Positions 8,715 through 17,600 of a DNA stretch of 42,160 bases are shown here, piece by piece (the first letter of the stretch is position 1; every line of letters begins with the position of its first letter). This stretch comes from Lachnospiraceae bacterium. GTDB lineage: Bacteria; Bacillota; Clostridia; Lachnospirales; Lachnospiraceae. The stretch lies in contig JAILDL010000145.1 in the NCBI GenBank assembly GCA_024689465.1, positions 1 to 42,160 on the forward strand, in the 5' to 3' direction. Made by a program: the position numbers and the translations under genes. The notes beneath the pieces are model-generated. The model was not told the origin of the DNA, searched no databases, and saw nothing but the letters and a program-made list of their open reading frames with translations.

Positions 8715-8730
8715 TGTTTCACGTGAAACA
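8715..8730. other. parS: parS centromere site 2 (perfect 16-bp palindrome)
   Basis: A second identical TGTTTCACGTGAAACA exactly 60 bp from the first. It lies 4 bp after a putative -10 box for parA, so ParB binding here could also repress the parAB operon. Half-site-like GTGAAACA sequences recur further on (near 8761 and 8795). Confidence 0.95.
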
Positions 8731-8870
8731 TGCAGGCCACTAAATATAGTGGCAGCCAATGTGAAACATCCTACAACAAGAAAAAAAGCCATACTGTGAA
8801 ACAAAAGAAACATCACTAGATGTTGTGGTGGAACGATATGGCAGGAAAAACGGGGAACAAAAGAAGCAAT

Positions 8871-9638
8871 ATGGGTAGAATTATCGCCATAGCAAATAAC
8901 AAAGGCGGGGTTGGGAAGACAACCACCACTGTAAATCTGGGAGCTGCGTTGGCAGAAAAAGGCAAAAAGGTCCTGATCATCGATGCCGATCCCCAGGGAA
9001 ACGCAACCAGTGGACTGGGTGTAGACAAGAACGAACTGGAATACACCCTGTACGATCTGCTTTTAGGAGAAGCAACCATTCCGGACTGTCTGATCAAAGA
9101 TGTATCCGACAACATCAATCTGATCCCGGCCAATATGGACCTGGCAGCATTTGAGATTGAGCTGACCAGCATGGATAACGATCGAAGAGAATTCATCTTA
9201 AAGGATGAGATCGATTATGTGACCGACCAGTACGACTACATCCTGATCGATTGTCCTCCGGCAGTGAATCAGATGACCATCAATGTACTGACAGCAGCAG
9301 ATTCCGTGATCGTACCCATCCAGTGTGAGTATTATGCGCTGGAAGGATTAAGCCAGTTGATCCTGACCATCAATCTGATCAAAGAGCGATTAAATGAAAA
9401 GCTGACCATGGATGGTGTGGTATTTACCATGTATGATTCCCGCACCAATCTCTCCAATCAGGTTGTAGAGAATGTTAAGGAAAACCTGACCGAGAACATC
9501 TATAATACCATCATCCCCAGAAGTGTTCGACTCTCTGAAGCACCCAGCTACGGACAGCCGATCATTGTATATGATCCAAAGTCTACCGGTGCGGAAGCTT
9601 ATCGATCTCTGGCAGATGAAGTGATCCGGCAGAAATAA
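8871..9638 (+). CDS. parA: Chromosome partitioning ATPase ParA/Soj
   Basis: MinD/ParA-family ATPase that acts with ParB and parS in chromosome segregation and replication control. From ATG 8871 the protein has 255 aa, the usual Soj length, and begins GRIIAIANNKGGVGKTTTT, the deviant Walker A motif with the signature lysine. Other motifs are IIDADPQGNATSGLG (switch I/A'), YDYILIDCPPAVN (Walker B) and the later PIQCEYYALEGLSQL. ATG 8838 (17 aa longer N-terminus, after GGTGG) and ATG 8820 are possible alternative starts; I chose 8871 from family length. The gene starts about 140 bp after the second parS site and is followed by parB. Confidence 0.94.
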   Translation: MGRIIAIANNKGGVGKTTTTVNLGAALAEKGKKVLIIDADPQGNATSGLGVDKNELEYTLYDLLLGEATIPDCLIKDVSDNINLIPANMDLAAFEIELTSMDNDRREFILKDEIDYVTDQYDYILIDCPPAVNQMTINVLTAADSVIVPIQCEYYALEGLSQLILTINLIKERLNEKLTMDGVVFTMYDSRTNLSNQVVENVKENLTENIYNTIIPRSVRLSEAPSYGQPIIVYDPKSTGAEAYRSLADEVIRQK

Positions 9639-9686
9639 AACAGGTAAGGCCATGTGCTTTACATGAAACAGGGAGGAGTAGAGAAG

Positions 9687-10607
9687 ATGGCGGAGATAAA
9701 GAAGAAAACCAAAGGCGGCCTTGGCAAAGGGTTTGACGGAATGATCCGCAGTACCCAGAAAGCAGAAAAGCCGGCGGAAGAACCTGCCAGTTCCTATTTA
9801 CAGGAAATGACCAAAGGTGGCACGGAGACGATCGTTAAGATCTCTAAGATCGAGCCTAACCGCAATCAGCCCCGAAAGAACTTTGATGAGGATGCTCTGC
9901 AGGAATTAGCAGATTCCATTAAGCAATATGGATTGATCCAGCCGATCATTGTACAGGATCGGAAGGATCATTATGAGATCATCGCAGGGGAACGAAGATG
10001 GCGTGCCTGCAAACTGGCCGGCATCAAGGAAGTTCCGGTTGTGATCAAGAATTTCACAGAAGAAGAGATCGTAGAGATCTCCCTGATCGAAAATATCCAG
10101 CGTGAAGATTTAAATCCCATCGAAGAAGCGCAGGCATACAAGCGACTGATGGATGAATTTCACTTTAAGCAGGATGAAGTTGCCGAGAAGGTGTCCAAGA
10201 GCCGTAGTGCAGTGACCAATGCGATCCGTCTGTTAAAGCTCAGTGATGAAGTACAGCAGATGCTCATCGATGAAAAGCTGACTACCGGACATGTAAGAGC
10301 ACTTCTTACTGTGGAGGATCCGGACAAGCAGTACGAGTTGGCACAACAGGCATTCGATGAGAAACTCTCTGTCCGGGAAGTGGAAAAGCTGGTTAAGCAG
10401 ATCGGAAAGCCTCAGGGAAAGAACAAAAAGAAAGAAAAGGATGAAAGCCTGGAGGCAATCTATCGCAAGAGAGAAGAACTCTTAAAGAGTAAATTGAATA
10501 CAAAGGTATCAGTGGTATCCGGAGAAAACGGATCCGGAAAACTGGAGATCGATTTCTACTCCGCAGAAGAGTTTGATAAACTTTGTGACCTTTTAATGGG
10601 CAAATAA
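9687..10607 (+). CDS. parB: Chromosome partitioning protein ParB/Spo0J
   Basis: ParB CTPase/DNA-clamp protein that loads at parS and spreads. From ATG 9687 it has 306 aa. An N-terminal ParA-stimulating basic peptide is followed by GLGKGFDGMI (about 11-20). The CTP-binding ParB domain has QPRKNFDEDALQELADSIKQYG and the arginine box GERRWRA (101-107), then ENIQREDLNPIEEAQAY (135-151). The parS-binding helix-turn-helix is DEVAEKVSKSRSAVTNAIRLLKL (163-185). The C-terminal dimerisation domain ends the protein. GTG 9654 is an upstream in-frame alternative, but the strong GGAGG at 9672-9676 serves ATG 9687. It is cotranscribed with parA and probably the four genes after it. Confidence 0.95.
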   Translation: MAEIKKKTKGGLGKGFDGMIRSTQKAEKPAEEPASSYLQEMTKGGTETIVKISKIEPNRNQPRKNFDEDALQELADSIKQYGLIQPIIVQDRKDHYEIIAGERRWRACKLAGIKEVPVVIKNFTEEEIVEISLIENIQREDLNPIEEAQAYKRLMDEFHFKQDEVAEKVSKSRSAVTNAIRLLKLSDEVQQMLIDEKLTTGHVRALLTVEDPDKQYELAQQAFDEKLSVREVEKLVKQIGKPQGKNKKKEKDESLEAIYRKREELLKSKLNTKVSVVSGENGSGKLEIDFYSAEEFDKLCDLLMGK

Positions 10608-10631
10608 TAAAGGAAACGTATAGGGGAACAA

Positions 10632-11144
10632 ATGGAAAGCGTCGTATTAAGTAATATTGGATTAGGAAATGTTGATTTCGGATATTTCTTCATCGGACTG
10701 GCGGCCTGCATTGTATTACTACTGATCCTGGTGATCGTACAGGCGGCAAATCTCAGTCATTTGAAAAAACGGTACAATCAGTTCATGAAAGGAAAGAATG
10801 CAGGTACCCTGGAAGAGAAGATCATGACTCTTCTGGAAGACAACCGATACCTGCGAGCAGCTACCGAAAAAAGCAAAGGGGATATCAAGGATATCTATAA
10901 GCAGCTGACGGGATGCTATCAGAAGATCGGACTGGTGAAATATGATGCCTTCAACCAGATGGGAGGAAAACTCAGTTTCTCTCTGGCACTTCTGGATGGA
11001 AAGGACAATGGTTTCATATTAAATTCTGTACACAGTACAGAAGGTGGTTACTCGTATATCAAAGAGATTAAGAATGGAAAGTCAGTGATCCTGTTGGGTG
11101 AAGAAGAACAGCAGGCGCTGAATCAGGCGATGGGAATTGATTAA
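10632..11144 (+). CDS. DUF4446 family membrane protein
   Basis: Protein of unknown function (170 aa) that I recognise as DUF4446, often found directly after parB in Clostridia. A single membrane segment is at about residues 17-39 (FFIGLAACIVLLLILVIVQAA), followed by a charged helical stretch (40-100). A globular end contains KIGLVKYDAFNQMGGKLSFSLALLDGKDNGFILNS and HSTEGGYSYIKEIKNGKS. The N-terminus is probably outside and the bulk in the cytoplasm. It lies 24 bp after parB, and its end overlaps the HD-GYP gene by 8 bp, so all are probably one operon. No enzymatic motif is seen. A link to chromosome segregation is suggested only by context. Confidence 0.88.
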   Translation: MESVVLSNIGLGNVDFGYFFIGLAACIVLLLILVIVQAANLSHLKKRYNQFMKGKNAGTLEEKIMTLLEDNRYLRAATEKSKGDIKDIYKQLTGCYQKIGLVKYDAFNQMGGKLSFSLALLDGKDNGFILNSVHSTEGGYSYIKEIKNGKSVILLGEEEQQALNQAMGID

Positions 11145-12195
11145 AAAGAAATTAGCGCAACTCAAAGAAAATGACATCGTTGCATTGGAAGTTGAGACAC
11201 CCAGCCACAAGATGCTCCTGGCACCCGGAACCAAACTGACGAAGGAAATGATCGTCAAGCTGGAACGGATGCACATTGATACAGTAACCGTTCGTGATGA
11301 CATCGAATTAAAACCGGAAAGTCATCAGGTAAAGGAAGATACTACGCAACGGGTACAGGATCATGTGCGAAAGATCCTGGAGAGACATACTTACCGAAAC
11401 AAGAAGGAGCTGGAAGAACTCAGCCAGACTGCAGATGAGATCATTGAGCAGATCATAAACGAAGAAAAAGTAGTCGAACATGTGTACGAGATCCGAATGA
11501 AGACGCCGGATATCTATGAGCATTCGGTGAATGTAAGCTCTATGTCCATTTTGATGGCGATCCACTTAGGTCTCAGTAAAAAGACTATACATGATATCGG
11601 AGTCGCAGGTTTGTTACATGATCTGGGTCTTCGATATATTACGGTGGACTACATTAACCATAACTTAAGCGAGATGTCGGAAAAAGACAGGAAAGAGTTT
11701 TTGACCCATCCCGTATATGCTTATAATGTGATCCAGAATGAAACGTGGCTGAGCGATGCAACCAAAAAGATGATCCTCAATCATCATGAAAATATGAACG
11801 GCAGCGGATTCCCCTTCGGAAGGCAAACCCGGACCACCGCAGAAAAGATCCTTTCCATTGTAGAGGAATTTGACGATAATGTGTGTGGTATCGCAAATCA
11901 TCCGGTGAAGGTTTTTGAGGCTGCTGAGTATCTGAAGATCTACCAGAACATCAAATATGACAGAGCGGTTCTGCTGGAATTTTTAAATCTGTTTACAACC
12001 TTCCCCATCGGAACCAAAGTACGGTTAAATGATGGGCGGCTTGCCATGATCGAAGAACAAAACCAGAACATGCCGGATAAGCCCAGAGTAAAACTGCTGG
12101 CCTCAGCATCCGGCAGCCCCATCAATAATATGTATGTAGACTTAAGCAAAGAAAAAACACTCTATATTGAGTCTGTGGAAGATCGCTTAAGTTAA
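11137..12195 (+). CDS. HD-GYP domain protein, possible c-di-GMP phosphodiesterase
   Basis: Putative cyclic-di-nucleotide phosphodiesterase (352 aa). An N-terminal basic region (1-60) and helical linker precede an HD-GYP domain. Visible metal-site elements are His129 (EHSVNVS), the HD pair H161-D162 (GLLHDLGLRYI), H191 in LTHPVYAYNVI and HHEN at 216-219. The GYP motif is altered to NGSGFP (221-226), with N rather than D and F rather than Y. Both changes occur in some HD-GYP proteins, but activity is uncertain. The start is TTG 11137, overlapping the DUF4446 stop; no closer ATG keeps the conserved N-terminus. It lies between the par genes and serS with 11 bp to serS. Confidence 0.85.
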   Translation: MIKKKLAQLKENDIVALEVETPSHKMLLAPGTKLTKEMIVKLERMHIDTVTVRDDIELKPESHQVKEDTTQRVQDHVRKILERHTYRNKKELEELSQTADEIIEQIINEEKVVEHVYEIRMKTPDIYEHSVNVSSMSILMAIHLGLSKKTIHDIGVAGLLHDLGLRYITVDYINHNLSEMSEKDRKEFLTHPVYAYNVIQNETWLSDATKKMILNHHENMNGSGFPFGRQTRTTAEKILSIVEEFDDNVCGIANHPVKVFEAAEYLKIYQNIKYDRAVLLEFLNLFTTFPIGTKVRLNDGRLAMIEEQNQNMPDKPRVKLLASASGSPINNMYVDLSKEKTLYIESVEDRLS

Positions 12196-12206
12196 AGGAG
12201 ATAGAA

Positions 12207-13490
12207 ATGATCGATATCAAGTTTTTAAGAGAAAATCCGGAAGTCGTAAAGGAAAACATCCGAAAGAAATTCCAGGACAGCAAGCTTCCTCTGGTAGATG
12301 AAGTGATCGCTCTGGACGCTGAAAGCCGCCAGGTTCAGCAGGAGGCAGATGACCTTCGTGCCAGCCGAAACCGTATTTCCAAAGAGATCGGTGCGCTGAT
12401 GAAGGAAGGCAAGAAAGAAGAAGCAGAAGCCAAAAAGGCAGAAGTAGCAGCCAATGCAAAGCGTCTGCAGGAACTGGAAGAAAAAGAGCCTGCTCTGCAG
12501 GAAGAGATCCTAAAGAGAATGATGGTCATTCCAAATATCATCGATCCTTCCGTACCAATCGGAAAAGATGACACGGAGAATGTAGAAAGAGAGCGCTTTG
12601 GTGAGCCTGTGGTTCCGGATTTCGAGATCCCTTACCATTCGGAGATCATGGAAAGCCTGCACGGTCTGGATCTGGACAGCGCCAGACGCGTAGCCGGAAA
12701 CGGATTCTATTATCTCATGGGAGACATCGCCAGATTACATTCAGCAGTGATCTCCTATGCAAGAGACTTCATGATCGATCGCGGCTTCACATACTGCGTA
12801 CCGCCTTTCATGATCCGCAGTAATGTAGTGACCGGTGTTATGAGCTTCGCGGAAATGGATGCCATGATGTATAAGATCGAAGGCGAAGACCTTTATCTGA
12901 TCGGAACCAGTGAGCGTTCCATGATCGGTAAGTTTATCGACCAGATCATTCCCGAAAGTGAACTGCCGAAAACGCTGACCAGTTATTCTCCTTGCTTCCG
13001 TAAGGAAAAAGGTGCACACGGTATCGAAGAAAGAGGTGTATACCGTATCCACCAGTTTGAAAAGCAGGAGATGATCGTGGTCTGCAAGCCGGAAGAATCT
13101 CCCATGTGGTTTGATAAATTATGGAAGAATACCGTAGATCTGTTCCGCAGCATGGACATTCCCGTTCGTACACTGGAATGCTGCTCGGGCGATCTGGCTG
13201 ATCTGAAGGTAAAGAGTGTGGATGTAGAAGCATGGTCTCCTCGTCAGAAGAAATACTTCGAAGTAGGAAGCTGCTCCAACTTAGGAGACGCACAAGCCAG
13301 AAGATTAAAGATTCGAGTAGAAAAGGACGATAAGACCAAGTATCTTGCACATACCCTGAACAATACCGTCGTTGCTCCTCCCAGAATGCTGATCGCATTC
13401 TTAGAGAACAATCTGCAGGCCGACGGATCCGTAAAGATCCCGAAGGTATTGCAGCCGTATATGGGAGGCAAGACCGAGATCCGTCCTTAA
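12207..13490 (+). CDS. serS: Serine--tRNA ligase (variant motif 2)
   Basis: Class II aminoacyl-tRNA synthetase (427 aa) charging tRNA-Ser. The N-terminal long coiled-coil arm for the tRNA variable arm spans about 25-105 (Ala, Glu and Lys rich). The catalytic core has the serine-binding TxE motif as YLIGTSERSMIG, motif 2 as PCFRKEKGAHGIEERGVYRIHQFEK and motif 3 as NNTVVAPPRMLIAFLENN. Bacterial SerRS of the usual type has RDTRGL in motif 2 and PTAE at TxE. The forms here differ and somewhat resemble archaeal/eukaryal-like SerRS; from memory, the same type occurs in other Lachnospiraceae. Start ATG 12207 has AAAGGAG upstream. It appears to belong to the parA operon. Confidence 0.95.
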   Translation: MIDIKFLRENPEVVKENIRKKFQDSKLPLVDEVIALDAESRQVQQEADDLRASRNRISKEIGALMKEGKKEEAEAKKAEVAANAKRLQELEEKEPALQEEILKRMMVIPNIIDPSVPIGKDDTENVERERFGEPVVPDFEIPYHSEIMESLHGLDLDSARRVAGNGFYYLMGDIARLHSAVISYARDFMIDRGFTYCVPPFMIRSNVVTGVMSFAEMDAMMYKIEGEDLYLIGTSERSMIGKFIDQIIPESELPKTLTSYSPCFRKEKGAHGIEERGVYRIHQFEKQEMIVVCKPEESPMWFDKLWKNTVDLFRSMDIPVRTLECCSGDLADLKVKSVDVEAWSPRQKKYFEVGSCSNLGDAQARRLKIRVEKDDKTKYLAHTLNNTVVAPPRMLIAFLENNLQADGSVKIPKVLQPYMGGKTEIRP

Positions 13491-13505
13491 TACAGGAGGA
13501 AGGTT

Positions 13506-14411
13506 TTGCATAGATTTTTACGTTCCATCGGTTTTACCGACATAAAAGGCCCGGCAGAGGTGGAAAACCTGTTAAAACTGGTGGTGAAATGTAACCACAG
13601 CAAAGAGTTTTTCACCAGAGAAGACGGGATCACCATCGGACAGTATCGGATGGAATTTGGCAATGGCTTTGGAATAGCAGTCTGCGGAGAGTTTGATGAA
13701 GACGATCAGTTCTATATGGATCACTACTATCCGTATTTAAACAGTATGTCCGTCTCCTCCGAAGAAGATGTCTCCATAGAGAGACTGGGCGCCAATGATG
13801 CCTACATGGGCGTATGCGATGATATGAAGATGGGGATCACCATGATCTTTTATCTCCAGCATAGCATTCCCTATCTGAAGGCCCAGGCAAAGGGACTGAC
13901 AAACGGAAGTCATTTAACCGTTGCACTATCTGCACTGGCGGAAACCGGAACGATCCTGATGCCCATTACCAAAAACGACCAGCCGAAGAATAAGGGTCTG
14001 AAAAAAGGGAAAGACAGGCGAACCCTGTTAAAAGAAGCAAAGGCCGGAAATGAAGAAGCCATAGAAACCCTGACGCTGGGAGACATGGATCTGTATTCCG
14101 CCATTACAAAGAAAATCCGGACCAACGACCTGTATACGCTGGTAGATACCAGTTTTATGCCATACGGCGTAGAATGTGACCAGTATTCCATCATCGGAGA
14201 GATCCGCAGCGTACGGAAATCCGGAAACCGAATGACCGGAAAAAGCGTTTATGTCATGCAGATCCTTGTCAATGAAACCCTGATGGATCTGTGTATCGAT
14301 GAAGAGGATCTCTACGGAGAGCCGGAGGTAGGACGTCGTTTCAAAGGAAATATCTGGCTGCAGGGATTGCTCATGGGCGACGGACTGCAGTATGATTCAG
14401 ATCCGGAATAG
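13506..14411 (+). CDS. DUF3881 family protein
   Basis: Protein of unknown function (301 aa) that I recognise as DUF3881, a family largely restricted to Lachnospiraceae and relatives. It begins MHRFLRSIGFTDI from TTG 13506, with a strong AGGAGG 6-7 nt upstream that decides the start. No signal peptide or membrane segment is seen, so it is cytoplasmic. The middle carries a basic stretch (KNKGLKKGKDRRTLLKEAKAG) and the end an OB-like strand-rich part (DQYSIIGEIRSV ... MQILVNETLMDLCIDEEDL). It follows serS by 15 bp. No catalytic motif is recognisable and I assign no function. Confidence 0.85.
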   Translation: MHRFLRSIGFTDIKGPAEVENLLKLVVKCNHSKEFFTREDGITIGQYRMEFGNGFGIAVCGEFDEDDQFYMDHYYPYLNSMSVSSEEDVSIERLGANDAYMGVCDDMKMGITMIFYLQHSIPYLKAQAKGLTNGSHLTVALSALAETGTILMPITKNDQPKNKGLKKGKDRRTLLKEAKAGNEEAIETLTLGDMDLYSAITKKIRTNDLYTLVDTSFMPYGVECDQYSIIGEIRSVRKSGNRMTGKSVYVMQILVNETLMDLCIDEEDLYGEPEVGRRFKGNIWLQGLLMGDGLQYDSDPE

Positions 14412-14414
14412 CAT

Positions 14415-14443
14415 TTTATAGATTCAGAAGAATGTGATACAAT
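14415..14443 (+). promoter_or_regulatory. Putative promoter of tRNA-Arg
   Basis: TTTATA (14415-14420) and TACAAT (14438-14443), spaced 17 bp, lie just after the DUF3881 stop. A TGTG precedes the -10 box. Predicted transcription starts at about 14450, at the beginning of the leader hairpin. Confidence 0.5.
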
Positions 14444-14447
14444 AAGT

Positions 14448-14480
14448 ACGTTCTGTTCCCGAAGTTGGCGAACAGAACGT
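14448..14480 (+). repeat. Perfect 11-bp inverted repeat in front of the tRNA
   Basis: ACGTTCTGTTC (14448-14458) and GAACAGAACGT (14470-14480) are exact reverse complements around an 11-nt loop, ending 8 bp before the tRNA. There is no T-run after it, so it is not a normal terminator. It could be an RNA leader hairpin, a processing signal or an operator. Confidence 0.7.
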
Positions 14481-14488
14481 ATTCATCC

Positions 14489-14560
14489 GTTCTCGTAGTT
14501 TAACGGATAAAACAAGCGCCTCCTAAGCGCTAGCTATGGGTTCGATTCCCGTCGGGAACG
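14489..14560 (+). tRNA. tRNA-Arg (anticodon CCU)
   Basis: Cloverleaf visible by eye. The acceptor stem is GTTCTCG paired with CGGGAAC (one G-U) and a discriminator G at 14560. The anticodon stem is AGCGC/GCGCT with loop CTCCTAA, so the anticodon is CCT and reads AGG. The T arm is ATGGG-TTCGATT-CCCGT. The D arm is TAGTTTAACGGATAAAAC. The CCA end is not encoded (CTG follows), so it must be added by the nucleotidyltransferase. Confidence 0.95.
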
Positions 14561-14563
14561 CTG

Positions 14564-14597
14564 AAAAAAGAGAAGTCCAATGCGGACTTCTCTTTTT
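14564..14597. terminator. Bidirectional intrinsic terminator after tRNA-Arg and the surface protein gene
   Basis: AAAAAGAGAAGTCC and GGACTTCTCTTTTT form a long perfect stem with a 5-nt loop, flanked by A on the left and T on the right, so it works in both directions. It ends the tRNA transcript on + and, about 50 bp past the stop, the large gene on -. Confidence 0.9.
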
Positions 14598-14644
14598 CTT
14601 TCATAAAGAACAAACACAGGACAAAAAACGGTTTTCAGGAACAC

Positions 14645-17600
14645 TTACTTTGCAGAACGTTTCTTTCTGCGATAGAAGTAGGCACCGGCACCGCCGCCGG
14701 CCGCAAGGAGAACGAGAGTGCCTGCGATGAGAGGTACAGGAGAGGAAGAAGCGGTTTGCTCTTCCAGATTCTCCCGGTCAGGATTCTCCTGCGGGGAAGG
14801 TGTCTTATTGGAAAGATCTTCCAGCACATAGCTTGGATCGTAAACAGCCGTGGAGGCAGAAGAGACACCATTATAGCCCAGGACGGAAGCATCAAGCGCA
14901 GCGCTGACGGAGGAAAGATCCAGTGCATCCGGAGAGCCGGAGAATCGGACCTCATAGAGGGTGGCCAGGGTCATGCCTCCGCAAACAGGTGTATGGGCCG
15001 GAGAAACTTCGGAGTTTACCGGAACGAGTGTTACATCCCCGGATAAACCAGTAAAGGTTACGCCACCCAGAACGGTATCCTCCTGCATATACTTATCAAA
15101 TACTAAATACAAGCCGTCGCCGGAACGGGCAATGAATGCCTGGGGAGCATCCATATTCATGACCGGGATGTTTACATCCAGCTGAGGAGGCAGAACCGGC
15201 AGGTAGTTGATGCCGTCAATGGAAACCGTGGCAGCAGGATCAAACTGAGAGGAAGCCTCTTCATAATCCGGAAGATAAACCTGTACGTACCAGTTTCCTT
15301 CGGGAACGTCCCAGGCATAATGGCCCTCGGCATCCGAGGTGACTGGATTGACCTGTTCATAGTGCTCCGCATCAAAGGGAACCATGCCTTCGCCATACAG
15401 GGTAACCACCGCACCGGAGATCCGGTTGCTGGCAACCGCTTCGTATACGAAACCGGAGGGATCGATGATGGGAACAAAATCCTCGGAATCTTCACATTCG
15501 CAGGAGCCGTCATCCGGGAATTCCTCCTCGTCCTCCTCCTCGGATCCCTCAGGATCATCCGCCTCGTCTTCCTCATCATCTTCTCCGTTCATGGCTTTTC
15601 GGATCATCTTCAAAATACTTTCATCGGTGAAAACACCTTCTTCGGATTTGGCGAAGAATTCCATAAGCTGCTCGTGATTGAGCCCAGTGGCTTCGATAAA
15701 TTTCAGCTTGGCTTCGGTAACGGTGCCTTGGGCTTCTGCCCAGGAACTATCGGCCCCCATGGCCTTTATCGCATCCATCATGGCATTTTTGATGGGACCG
15801 AGCAGAGCGTTAAAAGCCTTTGCAAAAGCACCTGTCGGGCCTCCTACTTTGTCTGCATTGTTGCAGATCAGGTCCACAAGGCCGAGCTCCAGGGAGCAGG
15901 CAATGTAGTCCCGCTGGAAATCCATGGCACGATCCAGTTCACTTCGGGCCAGGTTTACGGAGCCCAGCGCTTTATTGACATCTGATTCACCTGCCAGCAG
16001 GTTTTCATATTTTTCAAGAAAAGCCAGCATCTGAAGATCCTTTTCCAGAGCATTGGTTTTTTGTCTTAGCTCAAAACCGGCGGAGGAAGTGTTGATCAGA
16101 TTGATCAGATCGCCAATGCCCACATATTTCATAACGCTGGCAAAAGGGGCGGTCTTCGGACTGGAGCGAAGGAGATGTTCCACTCCGGTTTCCAGTGTAA
16201 ACTCTACTGTTCCGGTAGGATCCAAAAATTTACTGAGGACCATGGCAGCATCATTGGCATAATTGATGCCCTCCACGAAGCTACTGTTGGGAACGAGACA
16301 AACCGAAGAAAGAAGAACGGTGTTGCCGGATTCTTTGGAAAGAACAGAAAGCGGGGCCGGGATGGAAGAGGCATCATAAAAGTAGGTATCAGAGCGATAA
16401 TATCGCTTGTCTCCCATATCGTAGATGCCGAAGCTGGTAAGATCCTCTTCAAAGGAGATATAGACTTCATAAAGATCCTTCTGATCATCTCCGTAGAGGG
16501 TCATATGATTGGAATTATTCCCGCTTAAGGATGCAAAATCCGAAGAAGAGATCTCAGAAAACAGGGTCGTCATCGCCATACCGGTACCGATCTCGGAAGG
16601 AGTAGGCAGACGGTCAAGAGTTTGCTCAGAGACTGTTTCCCAGGAAATGTGATCCCGGGGAAATTCCGGGGTATCCGAGGGATACAAAGGAGCTCGCTCA
16701 GAATATGTTTTTGTTTCGGAAGTCCGGCCGGAATAGGATAACCAGGTCTTGGTAGGAAGAAGGCCCTTTTCCCCAAAGGAGTAGGGATCCGACACAAATA
16801 CCTGACGAGAGATACCGGACACGGCATCCAGTGTTCTGCCGGGATGTGCAGCCAGGGAGATCACGCTGCCATCCGAGCACATAGCATAGAAACAGGCATC
16901 GTCGCGAACAGACGAGGGATTATCCACAACGGCTTCAAAGGAAAAGGAACTGGAAGGGGTCCACACATAGGAATCGGGAATCGCTTTACCGTTCTCTGTC
17001 ATGTAGATCTGTTCACAGGCAGCAGAAGCCGGATCATACAAAAGGATACTTTCCTTCGTGGAATAGCCTCCGCAGGTAGCATGTAACCGGTAGGAACGGG
17101 CATTTTTGCCATCCACCGGGATCTGTCCCCGAAGGTTCCAGAAACCATACGGATCACAGGTGGCAGAACCGATCAGAGTATTGCCGGCCCAGACGGAAAC
17201 ATTCTGGTCAGGCAAACCATTACCGCTGCATTTTACGACGCCGCTGGCAGTGCGTGCCGGTGTTTTTAAGGAAATCGGGGATCCGGAGAGGGGCTGGGTA
17301 CCGATAAGCTCCGCCCTATGGGTAGAACCGCCGGAAACAATATCTGCTTCCACCACCACTTCCATATTGGAAGAAATGAGCGTTTCCAGTTTGCAGGAAA
17401 AATCCAGAGGACCTTTAACCGGCTCCGGAAGGAGAATCTGCCGGCCGATATTCCAGTAGTCCTGGGATCCGGAGTAAAGGGAAGCAGGAACAGTCTTACC
17501 GTTTATGATCAGGGAATTTTCCTTAAAGGAAGCGGTAACAATAGCATTTGCAGAGGAGGAAGCCGGATTCCAGGCATATACTCGAAGAGCAGTCACTTCA

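Noticed and set aside
8736-8753. GCCACTA/TAGTGGC hairpin as a terminator of the response regulator gene
   Set aside because: Perfect 7-bp stem but no T-run follows, and it lies after the second parS site; more likely leader structure or chance.
14448-14480. Inverted repeat before the tRNA as an SOS (LexA) box
   Set aside because: GAAC and GTTC are present, but the spacing and flanks do not match the CGAAC-N4-GTTCG pattern of Gram-positive LexA sites.
15320-15985. 221-aa open frame on the plus strand inside the large surface protein gene
   Set aside because: Antisense shadow of a long minus-strand gene that has a signal peptide, promoter and terminator of its own; no recognisable domain.
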